NCBI GenBank assembly: GCA_024655965.1 | Contig: JANLFL010000001.1 | Location: forward strand, 109,090 to 153,836 | Direction of reading: 5' to 3' | Origin: Caldisericota bacterium | GTDB taxonomy: Bacteria; Caldisericota; JANLFM01 | DNA length: 44,747 nt | Part shown: positions 1 to 7,817 of the stretch, piece by piece | Position numbering within the stretch: position 1 is the stretch's first letter | How the letters are laid out: the number at the start of each line of letters is the position of its first letter | Notes under the pieces: model-generated | Databases searched by the model: none | Told to the model about the DNA's origin: nothing | What the model saw: only the letters and a program-made list of their open reading frames with translations | Program-made: the position numbers and the translations under genes

Positions 1-55
1 CGATGAAGCGGATAGGGACGAATACCCGATCCTGGTAGATGAAGGGTTCGGTATC
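1..55 (-). repeat. 55-bp exact direct repeat, copy at window edge
   Basis: These 55 bases are identical to 202-256. Both copies encode the DTEPFIYQDRVFVPIRFI segment of the stalk repeat in the same frame, 201 bp apart. Confidence 0.95.
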
Positions 56-439
56 CGCAGGAATAAGGCATCCATCAACCCAAATGGTAATTTGAGTGGC
101 TTCTGGTTGGGAAAGGTCCCCTGACTGATCAAGAGGAGGGGAGCCGATGATTACCCGATTACCACTGTCATCCCAGGTGACTTCCTTTCCCAGGGCTTCG
201 GCGATGAAGCGGATAGGGACGAATACCCGATCCTGGTAGATGAAGGGTTCGGTATCGGGAAGGACCATTTCCCCATCCACCCAGATTTGAATATCCCGGA
301 AAAAAACCTGAATTTCCTTTTCCTGAGGCTCAGGATTGCGGAAAAAGACCGTGATCTCCCTGGCCCCGGAATCGGCAAGAACCGGGAGCGAGCCAAAGAG
401 AACCAGAATTATCAAGAAAAGTGAAATAAATTTGCGCAT
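1..439 (-). CDS. Secreted copper-amine-oxidase-N (stalk) domain protein, partial
   Basis: The reading frame starts at ATG 439 and runs off the left edge, so only the first 146 residues are present. It opens with a clear signal peptide (MRKFISLFLIILVLFGSLPVLA), so the protein is exported. Two copies of the copper amine oxidase N-terminal (stalk) motif follow: a WVDG strand, then DTEPFIYQDRVFVPIRFIAE, then LGKEVTWD. The second copy is cut by the window end. These repeats are common in cell-wall-associated proteins of Gram-positive anaerobes and in most cases have no enzymatic role. A GGAGAG SD precedes the start. It lies 25 bp after the exporter permease on the same strand, so it is probably the last visible gene of that operon. 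The full length and any C-terminal domain cannot be seen. Confidence 0.85.
   Translation of the reverse strand, partial: MRKFISLFLIILVLFGSLPVLADSGAREITVFFRNPEPQEKEIQVFFRDIQIWVDGEMVLPDTEPFIYQDRVFVPIRFIAEALGKEVTWDDSGNRVIIGSPPLDQSGDLSQPEATQITIWVDGCLIPADTEPFIYQDRVFVPIRFI
202..256 (-). repeat. 55-bp exact direct repeat, second copy
   Basis: Identical to 1-55 at the nucleotide level, including synonymous positions. This points to a recent tandem duplication of the stalk domain or to gene conversion between its repeats. Confidence 0.95.
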
Positions 440-464
440 CAAAAGAATTCTCTCCTTTCTCCCC

Positions 465-1685
465 TTATTCATATCTCAGGGCTTCAATAGGTTCAAGTTT
501 GGCGGCTTTCTGAGCAGGATAAAACCCAAAAAACACCCCCACGGCAACCGAGAATAGAAAACCGAGCAGAACTGAGCCAACGGTAATCAATGTGGTGGTG
601 TTCCCCCAGGACTTTATCAGGTAAGATCCCACGAACCCGAAAAGGATGCCCACGATTCCTCCTGTTGTCGAGAGAATGATTGCCTCGAGTAGAAACTGAA
701 TTATGATATCCCTTCTTAAGGCCCCAATCGCCCTTTTCAGGCCGATCTCCCGGGTTCGTTCGGTGACCGAGACCAGCATGATGTTCATTATGCCGATTCC
801 CCCAACGAGTAAAGAAATGCTCGCAATTCCCGCAAGAAGGGTGGTGAAGGATGTAGCCACTGAACTCATTGTCTCAAGGAGGTCTTGCTGGTTTAAAATT
901 GAAAAATCGTCGCTTTTTCCCTCCGCGATGTTATGCCTGATCCTGAGGATCTGGGAAATTTTCCCCGAGACCTGGTCCATTAAATCCACGGAACTGACCT
1001 CAACATTGATCTGGCCAAGGGTGCTACGGCCAAAAAGAATTTTCTGGGCCGTGGTTATTGGAATCAATATCTGGTCGTCCTGGTTTGAAAAACCCGTGCC
1101 ACCCTTGGAAGCCATGACCCCTATGACCCGGAAAAGGGCTTTTGTCCGGTTGACAACCAATTGCACATTCTGGCCAACGGGGTTCCCTTCGGGGAACAGA
1201 GTTTCAGCAACGGTTGATCCAAGGATGGCAACTTTATCCCACTGATCAACTTCCGTTTGAGCGAAGAAGACCCCGTCGCTCATTTTTATGTTCATTAAAT
1301 TTTTATATTCCGGGGTTGTCCCAATCACTGAGGTGTTAGTGTTGTTGGAGCCCACAATCGCCTGGGCTCTTCCGGACAGGGTGGGGGCAACCGAGGAAAT
1401 GCCTTCAATGGAGCTAATCGCTTCCATATCCTCTAAAGTAAGGCTTTGTGCCTGGGAGGAGAGGGCAACCCCTCCTGAACGGACATTTCCGGGTTGGATG
1501 ATCAACAAATTCGTACCCAGAGAAGAAATCCTCCCGGTAACCACTGCCTGGGTTCCTGCCCCGATGGAAAGCATCATCATCACCGCGGCAACGCCGATAA
1601 TCACCCCTAACATGGTGAGGAAGGACCGGCTTTTATTATGAGAAAGGGCCCTCAAAGCCATGAAAAGGATTCTTCCGAATTTCAT
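465..1685 (-). CDS. MacB/FtsX-type ABC transporter permease
   Basis: This 406-residue protein has the MacB layout. A first membrane helix at about residues 20-42 is followed by a large extracytoplasmic MacB-PCD domain to about residue 270. Three further helices lie near 280-303, 330-355 and 370-393. The conserved segment LVSVTERTREIGLKRAIGA lies between helices two and three. Such permeases are mechanotransmitters that use cytoplasmic ATP hydrolysis to drive export through a periplasmic or wall-side adaptor. The start codon overlaps the ATPase stop by 4 nt (ATGA), so the two are translationally coupled. The substrate cannot be read from the sequence; drugs, peptides and lipids are all known for the family. 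The usual length is about 400 residues for permeases without a fused ATPase, as here. Confidence 0.95.
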   Translation of the reverse strand: MKFGRILFMALRALSHNKSRSFLTMLGVIIGVAAVMMMLSIGAGTQAVVTGRISSLGTNLLIIQPGNVRSGGVALSSQAQSLTLEDMEAISSIEGISSVAPTLSGRAQAIVGSNNTNTSVIGTTPEYKNLMNIKMSDGVFFAQTEVDQWDKVAILGSTVAETLFPEGNPVGQNVQLVVNRTKALFRVIGVMASKGGTGFSNQDDQILIPITTAQKILFGRSTLGQINVEVSSVDLMDQVSGKISQILRIRHNIAEGKSDDFSILNQQDLLETMSSVATSFTTLLAGIASISLLVGGIGIMNIMLVSVTERTREIGLKRAIGALRRDIIIQFLLEAIILSTTGGIVGILFGFVGSYLIKSWGNTTTLITVGSVLLGFLFSVAVGVFFGFYPAQKAAKLEPIEALRYE

Positions 1686-2419
1686 GCCACAGCCTCCCCG
1701 GGGATGCCTTGGAGGATCTCCTTCGCCAGGACAGGGTTTAAAACGACCTCATCGGCTATCACCACACCATCCCTCAAGCGAATTATCCTTTTGGCGTGCT
1801 TACTCACATCCGGTTCGTGAGTTACAAGGACAATTGTCTTCCCTTCCTGGCTCAAGGATTGAAAAATTTCCAGAATTTCCTCAGAAGAACGGGTGTCCAA
1901 ATTCCCCGTAGGCTCGTCGGCAAGGATCAGAAGGGGATCCTTAATCAGAGCCCTGGCAATTGCCACCCTTTGTTGTTGACCGATGGAAAGCTCGTTAGGT
2001 CGATGGAAAATCCTATCTCCCAAGCCGACCTTTTCGAGCATTTCGATTGCTCTTTTTCTGGAATTCCGCACTCCATTGTAAACCAGGGGAAGCTCGACAT
2101 TCTCCACCGCGGATACTCTGGGAAGGAGATTAAAATTCTGGAAAACAAAGCCGATCTCCTTATTGCGTAGTTTTGCAAGTTGGTTATCGCTCAGCTTCCA
2201 GGTCTCAATCCCGTTTAAAAAATATCTTCCGCTCGTGGGCACATCGAGGCATCCGAGGATGTGCATCAATGTGGACTTCCCCGAACCCGAAGGCCCCATT
2301 ATGGCGACAAATTCCCCCTTTTGAATGGAAAAGGAAACACCACGGAGAGCCCGGACAATGGTTCCCTTCCCCAGCTGGTAATTCTTTACCAGGTTCTCCA
2401 CCTCTATTTCTGCTGCCAT
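1682..2419 (-). CDS. MacB/LolD-type ABC transporter ATP-binding protein
   Basis: This 245-residue nucleotide-binding subunit has Walker A (GPSGSGKST, about residues 40-48), a Q-loop (VFQNFNLLP), Walker B ([13 protein letters not shown]) and the H-loop (VLVTHEPD). The ABC signature reads LSIGQQQR, with Ile in place of the first Gly of LSGGQ. The frame is open upstream to 2539, but ATG 2419 is chosen because AAAGGAGG sits just upstream and the preceding gene stops one base earlier. A start at 2539 would overlap that gene by about 120 bp. The protein pairs with the permease downstream and the fusion protein upstream to form a tripartite exporter. Confidence 0.95.
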   Translation of the reverse strand: MAAEIEVENLVKNYQLGKGTIVRALRGVSFSIQKGEFVAIMGPSGSGKSTLMHILGCLDVPTSGRYFLNGIETWKLSDNQLAKLRNKEIGFVFQNFNLLPRVSAVENVELPLVYNGVRNSRKRAIEMLEKVGLGDRIFHRPNELSIGQQQRVAIARALIKDPLLILADEPTGNLDTRSSEEILEIFQSLSQEGKTIVLVTHEPDVSKHAKRIIRLRDGVVIADEVVLNPVLAKEILQGIPGEAVA

Positions 2420-2420
2420 G

Positions 2421-4049
2421 TCAAGGAACCCTCCTTTCCCCTCCAGGAGCAACGGGAACCCCCTCAAAACCACCCGGGCCAATGGGCATTCCTCCAGGTG
2501 TGGTCTGAACCTGGGTTCTGGTAGAAGAACTCCCCTCAAAACTTAAAGCCACCTGGTCCCCGGGATTTAATCCGCTTTTGATTTCCGCAAAAGTGTCATT
2601 CAAAATTCCCACTTCCACCGCCTGAACCTTGAATTGAGCACCATCCCAAACCTTGACCAAGTAATTTTTTCCGGTGCTTTGAAGGGCCGTGCGGGGAATG
2701 ATTATAGCGTTCTTGGCTTGAGCAACTACCACTTTCACCTGGACCGTCATCCCGGGTTTCAGGTTGGAAAAAGCCTTTTCCTCAAGGGAGAAGTGCGCCC
2801 CGTAGGACACCACTCCCTGGGTTTCCGTGGCGACGGGATCAATTGCCGAAAGGGTTGCCTTAAAAGTCTCGCCGGGGAAAGCATCAGCCGTGACCCTGGC
2901 TTCCATCCCCACCTGAATCTCCCCGACGCTAACCTCTGGGACATTACAGGTCACCTCAAGAGCATCGGGATTTGTAAGGACAATTAAAGCGGTGGAAGCA
3001 CCAACGGCATCCCCAACCTTGACATTAATGGCGCTGACCGTCCCGGGGGAGGGTGCTTTTACGGAAGAGGAATTCTTCTGGGAGAGAAGCTGGTTCAATT
3101 TTGTTTGAGCCTGCTCAACGGTCATCTCCTGAATTCGGAGATCCACCGTTGAGGTTGAGGACATCTTCTGTTCGTACTGAAGCTGGGCAAGCTTAAGGGA
3201 ATACTGGGCGCTGGTTAACTGGTTCTGAGCGTTCCGGAGGGAGTTCTCGTTGGACATTAAGGTTTGTTTCAGGGAAAGTTCCGCTTTGGTTAAGGCGTTT
3301 TCCGCGCTTTGAACCTGTTTCTGGGCTTGAGAAATTTGCTGTTCATTGGTCAATTTCTGGTTTTCTAACTTTTCCTTGGCAGAATCCAAAGCCTCCTGGG
3401 CAGTTTCCCTTTCCGCCTCGGTGGTGGCATTGTCAAGTTGCTCCTGGGCTTTCTGAATTTCCTTCTGGATGGACGCTAAAGCCCTTTCAGCATTTTGCTT
3501 TACAAGCTGGAGGTTTTCTTTGGCGTCCTCCAGATCAGCCTGGGCCTGGGAAATAGAATCCCTTGCCAATCTCTCGGACATAGAGCAGGTCTCAGTGGTT
3601 TGCTCCAGGTTCGCCTGCGCTGATTCCAGTTCAATCTGGGCCTTTTCCAGGGAGATTTTCAGGCTTTCCTGGTCGTATTCGGAGAGGGGCTCAAGGAGTT
3701 GCTGGAGCCTTAACTGGGCAGATTCAAGGTTCCATTGAGCATCTTGAATCTGGGAATCGAGGTCGCTCGTATCAAGGAGGACAAGCTCCTGGCCCTCCTC
3801 CACAGAATCCCCCACCGAAACCTTGATTTGGGCTACTTTCCCGGAGACCCCTGAAGTGACATTTATCTGAGATTTTAAAGCCACATTTCCGGAGAGGGAG
3901 ATTTCCCGAGAAATTGACCCCTGCTTTACCTGGTATAGGGAGGTGGATCCTTCGGTCGCCTGGGATTTTGGCCAGAGAAGCCACAGGGCACCACCTCCTA
4001 AAATAACAAGGACGACTAAGCCGATGAGAACCTTCTTCCAGGTTTTCAA
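2421..4049 (-). CDS. HlyD/MacA-family membrane fusion protein
   Basis: This 542-residue adaptor of the exporter has one N-terminal membrane anchor (VLIGLVVLVILGGGALWLLW). A lipoyl/barrel-sandwich half-motif (VSGKVAQIKVSVGDSVEEGQ) follows. A very long Gln/Glu/Ala-rich coiled-coil region spans about residues 95-320. The second lipoyl half (APSPGTVSAINVKVGDAVG) and beta-barrel domains follow to about residue 500. The C-terminus is rich in Pro and Gly. At 542 residues it is longer than typical MacA (about 370), and the excess is in the coiled coil. The start codon is TTG (4047-4049) with AAAGGAGG in front. It lies 153 bp downstream of the coiled-coil gene at 4203-4625, so co-transcription with that gene is possible but not shown. 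Confidence 0.93.
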   Translation of the reverse strand: MKTWKKVLIGLVVLVILGGGALWLLWPKSQATEGSTSLYQVKQGSISREISLSGNVALKSQINVTSGVSGKVAQIKVSVGDSVEEGQELVLLDTSDLDSQIQDAQWNLESAQLRLQQLLEPLSEYDQESLKISLEKAQIELESAQANLEQTTETCSMSERLARDSISQAQADLEDAKENLQLVKQNAERALASIQKEIQKAQEQLDNATTEAERETAQEALDSAKEKLENQKLTNEQQISQAQKQVQSAENALTKAELSLKQTLMSNENSLRNAQNQLTSAQYSLKLAQLQYEQKMSSTSTVDLRIQEMTVEQAQTKLNQLLSQKNSSSVKAPSPGTVSAINVKVGDAVGASTALIVLTNPDALEVTCNVPEVSVGEIQVGMEARVTADAFPGETFKATLSAIDPVATETQGVVSYGAHFSLEEKAFSNLKPGMTVQVKVVVAQAKNAIIIPRTALQSTGKNYLVKVWDGAQFKVQAVEVGILNDTFAEIKSGLNPGDQVALSFEGSSSTRTQVQTTPGGMPIGPGGFEGVPVAPGGERRVP

Positions 4050-4095
4050 ATTCTTCCTCCTTTCCGTTTCCCTTGGGGTTGGGAAAAAACCCTGA

Positions 4096-4121
4096 AATTA
4101 AGCAATAAATTTCGCTTAATT
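4096..4121 (-). promoter_or_regulatory. 8-bp inverted repeat upstream of the membrane fusion gene
   Basis: AATTAAGC and GCTTAATT form a perfect inverted repeat around a 10-nt AT-rich spacer. The site is about 47 nt upstream of the TTG start. No T-run follows directly, so an operator or a weak processing hairpin is more likely than a terminator. No convincing sigma-70 promoter is seen beside it. Confidence 0.4.
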
Positions 4122-4202
4122 CAGTTTGAAAAGGAAATTAAAAAATTTGGTTTAAGGAAGGTGAAGAATTTGTAAAGATTAAAAGAAGTCAGGAGAAGGG
4201 AA

Positions 4203-4625
4203 TTATTCTTCCTGTTTTTTTCCCGGGAAGTAGATCTCCCGCCGAAGAGCCTCCTCGATTTCTTTCCTGTCCTTTTCGGGGAGTCTTCTGGAAATTTCCT
4301 GAAACAACCGCTCAAGGTACTGAACTCTTAATGCCGCTCCCCCCGCGAGAGCTTTTTCACCGGAGACCCGTTTTTCCAGGACACCCACAGCTTGCTCAAG
4401 TTCGTACAAGCGATAAGTCAAGCTGGAATTTAAACTCGCCTGATGATGAAGTTCAGACCGGGAAATCATCAATTGCTCTTTCAAGCGAACAAGTTCCTTT
4501 TTTAGTTCTCCGACTCTGGAAACGAGCCCCTCCCAACCTTCTTTCTCCCAGGAGAAACCGGGAAGGAGTTCTTCGAGTTTCAGTTGTGCCTCTGAAAAAT
4601 TTGAAATTGTTGGACTTTTCCTCAT
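4203..4625 (-). CDS. Coiled-coil protein of unknown function under a fluoride riboswitch
   Basis: I do not recognise this 140-residue protein. It has no signal peptide or membrane segment, so it should be cytoplasmic. Residues of about 40-95 show Leu/Val/Leu heptad spacing (VGELKKELVRLKEQL, YELEQAVGVLEKRV), indicating a coiled coil. A charged C-terminal helix (LPEKDRKEIEEALRR) follows. The start is ATG 4625. Its SD (TAGGAGG) lies 10 nt upstream and is part of the 3' arm of the riboswitch terminator. The gene has its own promoter and aptamer, so expression should rise with fluoride. It may be a stand-alone stress protein or the first gene of the exporter operon downstream. It bears no resemblance to CrcB/Fluc or CLC-F, which have obvious membrane helices. 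Confidence 0.75.
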   Translation of the reverse strand: MRKSPTISNFSEAQLKLEELLPGFSWEKEGWEGLVSRVGELKKELVRLKEQLMISRSELHHQASLNSSLTYRLYELEQAVGVLEKRVSGEKALAGGAALRVQYLERLFQEISRRLPEKDRKEIEEALRREIYFPGKKQEE

Positions 4626-4629
4626 AAAT

Positions 4630-4658
4630 AAAAAACCTCCTACCAGATTTCGTAGGAG
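4630..4658 (-). terminator. Intrinsic terminator, expression platform of the fluoride riboswitch
   Basis: On the minus strand a perfect 7-bp stem (CTCCTAC at 4658-4652 with GTAGGAG at 4643-4637) encloses an 8-nt loop and is followed by G and six T. The 5' arm shares bases 4658-4655 with the pseudoknot of the aptamer, so aptamer folding and terminator formation exclude each other. The 3' arm also contains the SD of the downstream gene. Confidence 0.88.
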
Positions 4659-4697
4659 TTATCAGCCTTTCCGGCGTAAAGCGAACTCCATCGCTTT
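4651..4697 (-). promoter_or_regulatory. Fluoride riboswitch (crcB motif) aptamer
   Basis: The minus-strand RNA has all the elements of the crcB aptamer. Stem I is 7 bp (4697-4691 with 4684-4678) and closes the loop TGGAGT. A small hairpin GCC-GGAAA-GGC follows. The hallmark 3' segment CTGATAACTCCTAC ends it. The loop sequence GGAGTT (4689-4684) is perfectly complementary to AACTCC (4660-4655), which gives the pseudoknot that encloses fluoride with magnesium ions in this class. Fluoride binding should hold CTCC in the pseudoknot and prevent the overlapping terminator, so it is predicted to be an ON switch. Confidence 0.9.
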
Positions 4698-4701
4698 TTG
4701 T

Positions 4702-4729
4702 ATTATCCCATCCCCTGGTAAAAAATCAA
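4702..4729 (-). promoter_or_regulatory. Sigma-70-like promoter of the riboswitch transcript
   Basis: Reading the minus strand, TTGATT (4729-4724) and GATAAT (4707-4702) are separated by 16 nt. The predicted start lies a few bases before the aptamer, so it would make a short leader consisting almost entirely of the riboswitch. Confidence 0.65.
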
Positions 4730-4742
4730 CAAACCAATTTGA

Positions 4743-7265
4743 TTAATTCTTTTCAATCCCAGAAAGAAAATCCTCCACCATGTTCTGAACTTCTTTCGCA
4801 TTTTTTGCTTTCAAAGCTTCCCTGGCGAGATCGCGGGATTTCTCAAAGGAAAGAGAACGGATCAGGGATTTGGCCCCAGGAACAGCTCGGGGGTTCATGC
4901 TGAACTCATCAAGTCCAAGGCCAAGGAGAATGGGAATCGCCTCCCGCTGACCAGCAAGCTCCCCGCAGAGCCCAGCCCATTTCCTGCGGGAATGTGCCGC
5001 TTCGATCACCTGGTGAATCAACCGTAAAATGGAAGGATCGAGAGGCTGAGCGAGATAATTAACAAGTTCGTTACCTCTATCGGCAGCCAAGGTGTACTGA
5101 GTAAGGTCGTTTGAGCCAATGCTGAAAAAATCGACTTCCTCGGCAAGTACATCCGCCAAAATCGCAGAGGAGGGAATTTCCACCATGATCCCAACCTCAA
5201 TATGCTCCTCGAAAGGGATCCCCCGCTTCCTTAAATCCTCTTTTGCTTTCTGGATGAACTCCTTTGCCTGGATGACCTCATCCACGGTGGCGATCATGGG
5301 AAGCATGATTTTCAAATTGTGCCCTGGGGAAGCCCGAAGAATGGCTTTAAGCTGGGTAAGGAAGAGATCTGGCTCCTTGAAACACAATCTAATTGCTCGC
5401 AAGCCCAGGAAGGGGTTCATCTCCGGTTCCATTTTCAGGTAAGGAAATTGCTTATCCCCCCCGATATCCAGGGTGCGGATGATCAAAGGACGGTGGGCCA
5501 TCACCTCGGCGATCTGGAAATATGCCTGGAACTGCTCCTCTTCCGTTGGAGGGGTTTCCCTCTCCAGGTAGAGGAATTCGGTTCGAAGTAATCCAACCCC
5601 TTCTGCCCCCATTTTCAAAGCCTCAAGGGCGGACTCCACATTTCCAATGTTAGCCACGACCTCCACCCTCCTTTGGTCTGTGGTCAGGGCAGGGAGCCGG
5701 GCCTCCCTTAATTGGTCCTCTCTCTTTCTTTTCAAATCCTCTTCAAGGGAAAGGAAGCCTCTTACCGCCTCCTCCGAGGGATTGACCTCCAGAGTCCCCT
5801 TCTGACCGTCAAGGGCAACTAAAACCCCTGATGGGATTCTCAAAACATCGTTCCCCAGCCCGAGGACTGCTGGGATTCCAAGCATCCGGGCAAGGATGGC
5901 GGAGTGGGAAGTTGGGCCTCCCCTGGCGGTAGCAATCCCCTTAATTTTTTCCCGTGGGAGGGAGGCTGTTTCCGAGGGAGTCAAATCGGAAGCGATGAGA
6001 ATGACATCGGTGTCCGTTTCCAGGGTTTCCCGAAATCCTTCCACAAGCAGGGAAAGGAGCCTATCTTTCACATCCTGAATGTCAATCGCCCTTTCCTTCA
6101 TTAAAGGGTCATCGAGGGCTTCAAATTTTTTCTCCCAAAGGGAAAAAACCCTGGAAACTGCTCCGGAGGCCTGGATTTTTTCCTTCCGGATGATTTCCTC
6201 AATTGTGGAAATTATCAGAGGGTCATTGAGGATTTCCTGGTGAAACTCAAAAATTGCCCCGGTCTTTTCCCCTACCCGGGAAGTGGTGGATTTTTGAAGT
6301 TCGGAAAGTTGAATTTTTGCTTCTTCAAGAGCCTTTCTAAAACGCTGGACTTCCAATTCGGGATCATCGGCAGGTTTTTCCTCAATTTGACCTTTCCTGG
6401 CGCCAAAGATGAAAGCGGGAGCCAGAGCGACCCCTTCTGAAGCCGGGATGCCTTTCAAAAGCTTGATTTCCTCCTCAAGGAGTGGTTTTTCTTCCTCCTC
6501 TTTTTTCTTCTCCTCTTGCAAAATCGGAGGGGCCCCCTCCATTTCTCCAAAACCGGAAAGAACAAGTTCCTTCAATTCTTCAAGAGCTTCCCTGGCATCG
6601 ACCCCCTGGGCTTTAATCCGGATGATCTCTCCCTGCCTTGCTGTACCCTGGCTGGCAACTTGCATCATGCTTTTAGCATCGACTTCCGGCCTTCCGGGAT
6701 GGCTGATATTCTGGACGGTGATCTTTGCCTGGAAACGTGAGGCAGTCTGGACAAATTGCGCCGCAGGCCGAGCATGAAGGCCAATCGGGTTGGGGACCAA
6801 AAGATCCAGGGAAAGGACCTCGCCCTCCCCAATTTCCTCCACTTTTTCCTCCAGGACTTTTTCCTCGGTGGGAATTTTGGGGAAACTGAGGGCATTTTCC
6901 GCAGCATCCTGGACTTTATCTAAATCGTCTCCCAGTGAGGATGAAACGGCAGCGGCAATTGCTCCCTCAACGAGGGGAGCGCTGGAAAGGCGAATCCGGG
7001 ATCTCTTTTCCTCCGGGAGCATTTCCAGATACATCTGAGTGGTCATCACCGCGCTCCCCAAGTCCATCAAGACCAGGACTCCATCGTTGGAATAAGCCGC
7101 TTCAATCGCTTCCTGAATCTTGAGCAGGCTGGTCCCGATTCCGTCATCGTCCATCCCCCCGGCCGGGAGAATAGGGAGCTCCTCCTTCTGGCTCATCTGC
7201 TTGGCAAGGGCGCAAACACCCTTTGCCAGTTCCTCGCTGTGAGCAACTACAACAATTCCGACCAT
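4743..7265 (-). CDS. dhaM: DhaM-HPr-enzyme I fusion: PEP-dependent dihydroxyacetone phosphotransferase
   Basis: This single 840-residue chain would move phosphate from phosphoenolpyruvate to DhaL-bound ADP. Residues 1-125 are the EIIA-Dha (mannose-family) domain with His9 in VVVAHS. Residues of about 150-240 are HPr with His164 in PIGLHARPAA. Residues of about 270-840 are enzyme I with the swivelling His454 (GGPTSHSA) and a C-terminal PEP barrel (GIMVEIPSSAILAD, SIGSNDLTQYTLAADR, LCGELAGQ). E. coli DhaM (about 470 residues) has only a truncated enzyme I, whereas this one looks complete. The frame is open to 7313, but ATG 7265 begins the EIIA fold and overlaps the DJ-1 gene stop by one base (TGATG). 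It is the last gene of the glycerol/DHA operon. Confidence 0.94.
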   Translation of the reverse strand: MVGIVVVAHSEELAKGVCALAKQMSQKEELPILPAGGMDDDGIGTSLLKIQEAIEAAYSNDGVLVLMDLGSAVMTTQMYLEMLPEEKRSRIRLSSAPLVEGAIAAAVSSSLGDDLDKVQDAAENALSFPKIPTEEKVLEEKVEEIGEGEVLSLDLLVPNPIGLHARPAAQFVQTASRFQAKITVQNISHPGRPEVDAKSMMQVASQGTARQGEIIRIKAQGVDAREALEELKELVLSGFGEMEGAPPILQEEKKKEEEEKPLLEEEIKLLKGIPASEGVALAPAFIFGARKGQIEEKPADDPELEVQRFRKALEEAKIQLSELQKSTTSRVGEKTGAIFEFHQEILNDPLIISTIEEIIRKEKIQASGAVSRVFSLWEKKFEALDDPLMKERAIDIQDVKDRLLSLLVEGFRETLETDTDVILIASDLTPSETASLPREKIKGIATARGGPTSHSAILARMLGIPAVLGLGNDVLRIPSGVLVALDGQKGTLEVNPSEEAVRGFLSLEEDLKRKREDQLREARLPALTTDQRRVEVVANIGNVESALEALKMGAEGVGLLRTEFLYLERETPPTEEEQFQAYFQIAEVMAHRPLIIRTLDIGGDKQFPYLKMEPEMNPFLGLRAIRLCFKEPDLFLTQLKAILRASPGHNLKIMLPMIATVDEVIQAKEFIQKAKEDLRKRGIPFEEHIEVGIMVEIPSSAILADVLAEEVDFFSIGSNDLTQYTLAADRGNELVNYLAQPLDPSILRLIHQVIEAAHSRRKWAGLCGELAGQREAIPILLGLGLDEFSMNPRAVPGAKSLIRSLSFEKSRDLAREALKAKNAKEVQNMVEDFLSGIEKN

Positions 7266-7804
7266 CAAGCCCTTTCTTTCAAAGAATTTAAGGCCTTCAC
7301 CAATTCCCGGCAATAAAAGGGGATATCCTCCACTACCCTACCCCAGACGAGGTTTCCCTCACGGAATGCGGGCTCATCCACCCAGATCGCCCCCGCATTG
7401 AGAAGGTCATCTTTAATCCCCAGGGAGCCGGTTGCCTTCCTCCCCTTCACAATCCCTGCGGAAATCAAGACCAGGCCAGCGTGGCAAATGCTCCCCACGA
7501 TTCCCCCCTTCTCATAAACGCCTTTTACCAACTTCAGGACGCTGGGGTAACGGCGAAGTTTATCGGGAGCCCATCCTCCAGGAACGAGGACTGCGTGAAA
7601 GTCCTCCGGTTTCAAGGAATCAGCCCCCACCGGTGCTATCACCTTCAAACCACCAGATTTGCTGGTATAGGTTTCCCCCTCCTTAATCCCCACGATAGTG
7701 ATATCTGCTTCCTCTTCAATCAATCTCATATAGGGGACCCAGAATTCGAGGTCCTCGTACCCTGGTCCCACAAGCATGGCGACTTTAATTCCTTTTAAAC
7801 TCAT
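7265..7804 (-). CDS. DJ-1/PfpI-family protein
   Basis: This 179-residue protein has the class I glutamine-amidotransferase-like fold of the DJ-1/PfpI family. An acidic residue follows strand one (GPGYEDLE, Glu17). A backbone turn is seen at VLVPGGWAPD. The nucleophile elbow GSICHAG carries Cys107 and His108. Family members act as glyoxalase/deglycase enzymes, chaperones or peptidases. In an operon making dihydroxyacetone phosphate, a source of methylglyoxal, a detoxification or repair role is a reasonable inference but is not shown. The stop overlaps the dhaM start by one base, and 13 bp separate it from the methyltransferase-like gene upstream. Confidence 0.88.
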   Translation of the reverse strand: MSLKGIKVAMLVGPGYEDLEFWVPYMRLIEEEADITIVGIKEGETYTSKSGGLKVIAPVGADSLKPEDFHAVLVPGGWAPDKLRRYPSVLKLVKGVYEKGGIVGSICHAGLVLISAGIVKGRKATGSLGIKDDLLNAGAIWVDEPAFREGNLVWGRVVEDIPFYCRELVKALNSLKERA

Positions 7805-7817
7805 TTTCTCTCCTTCT

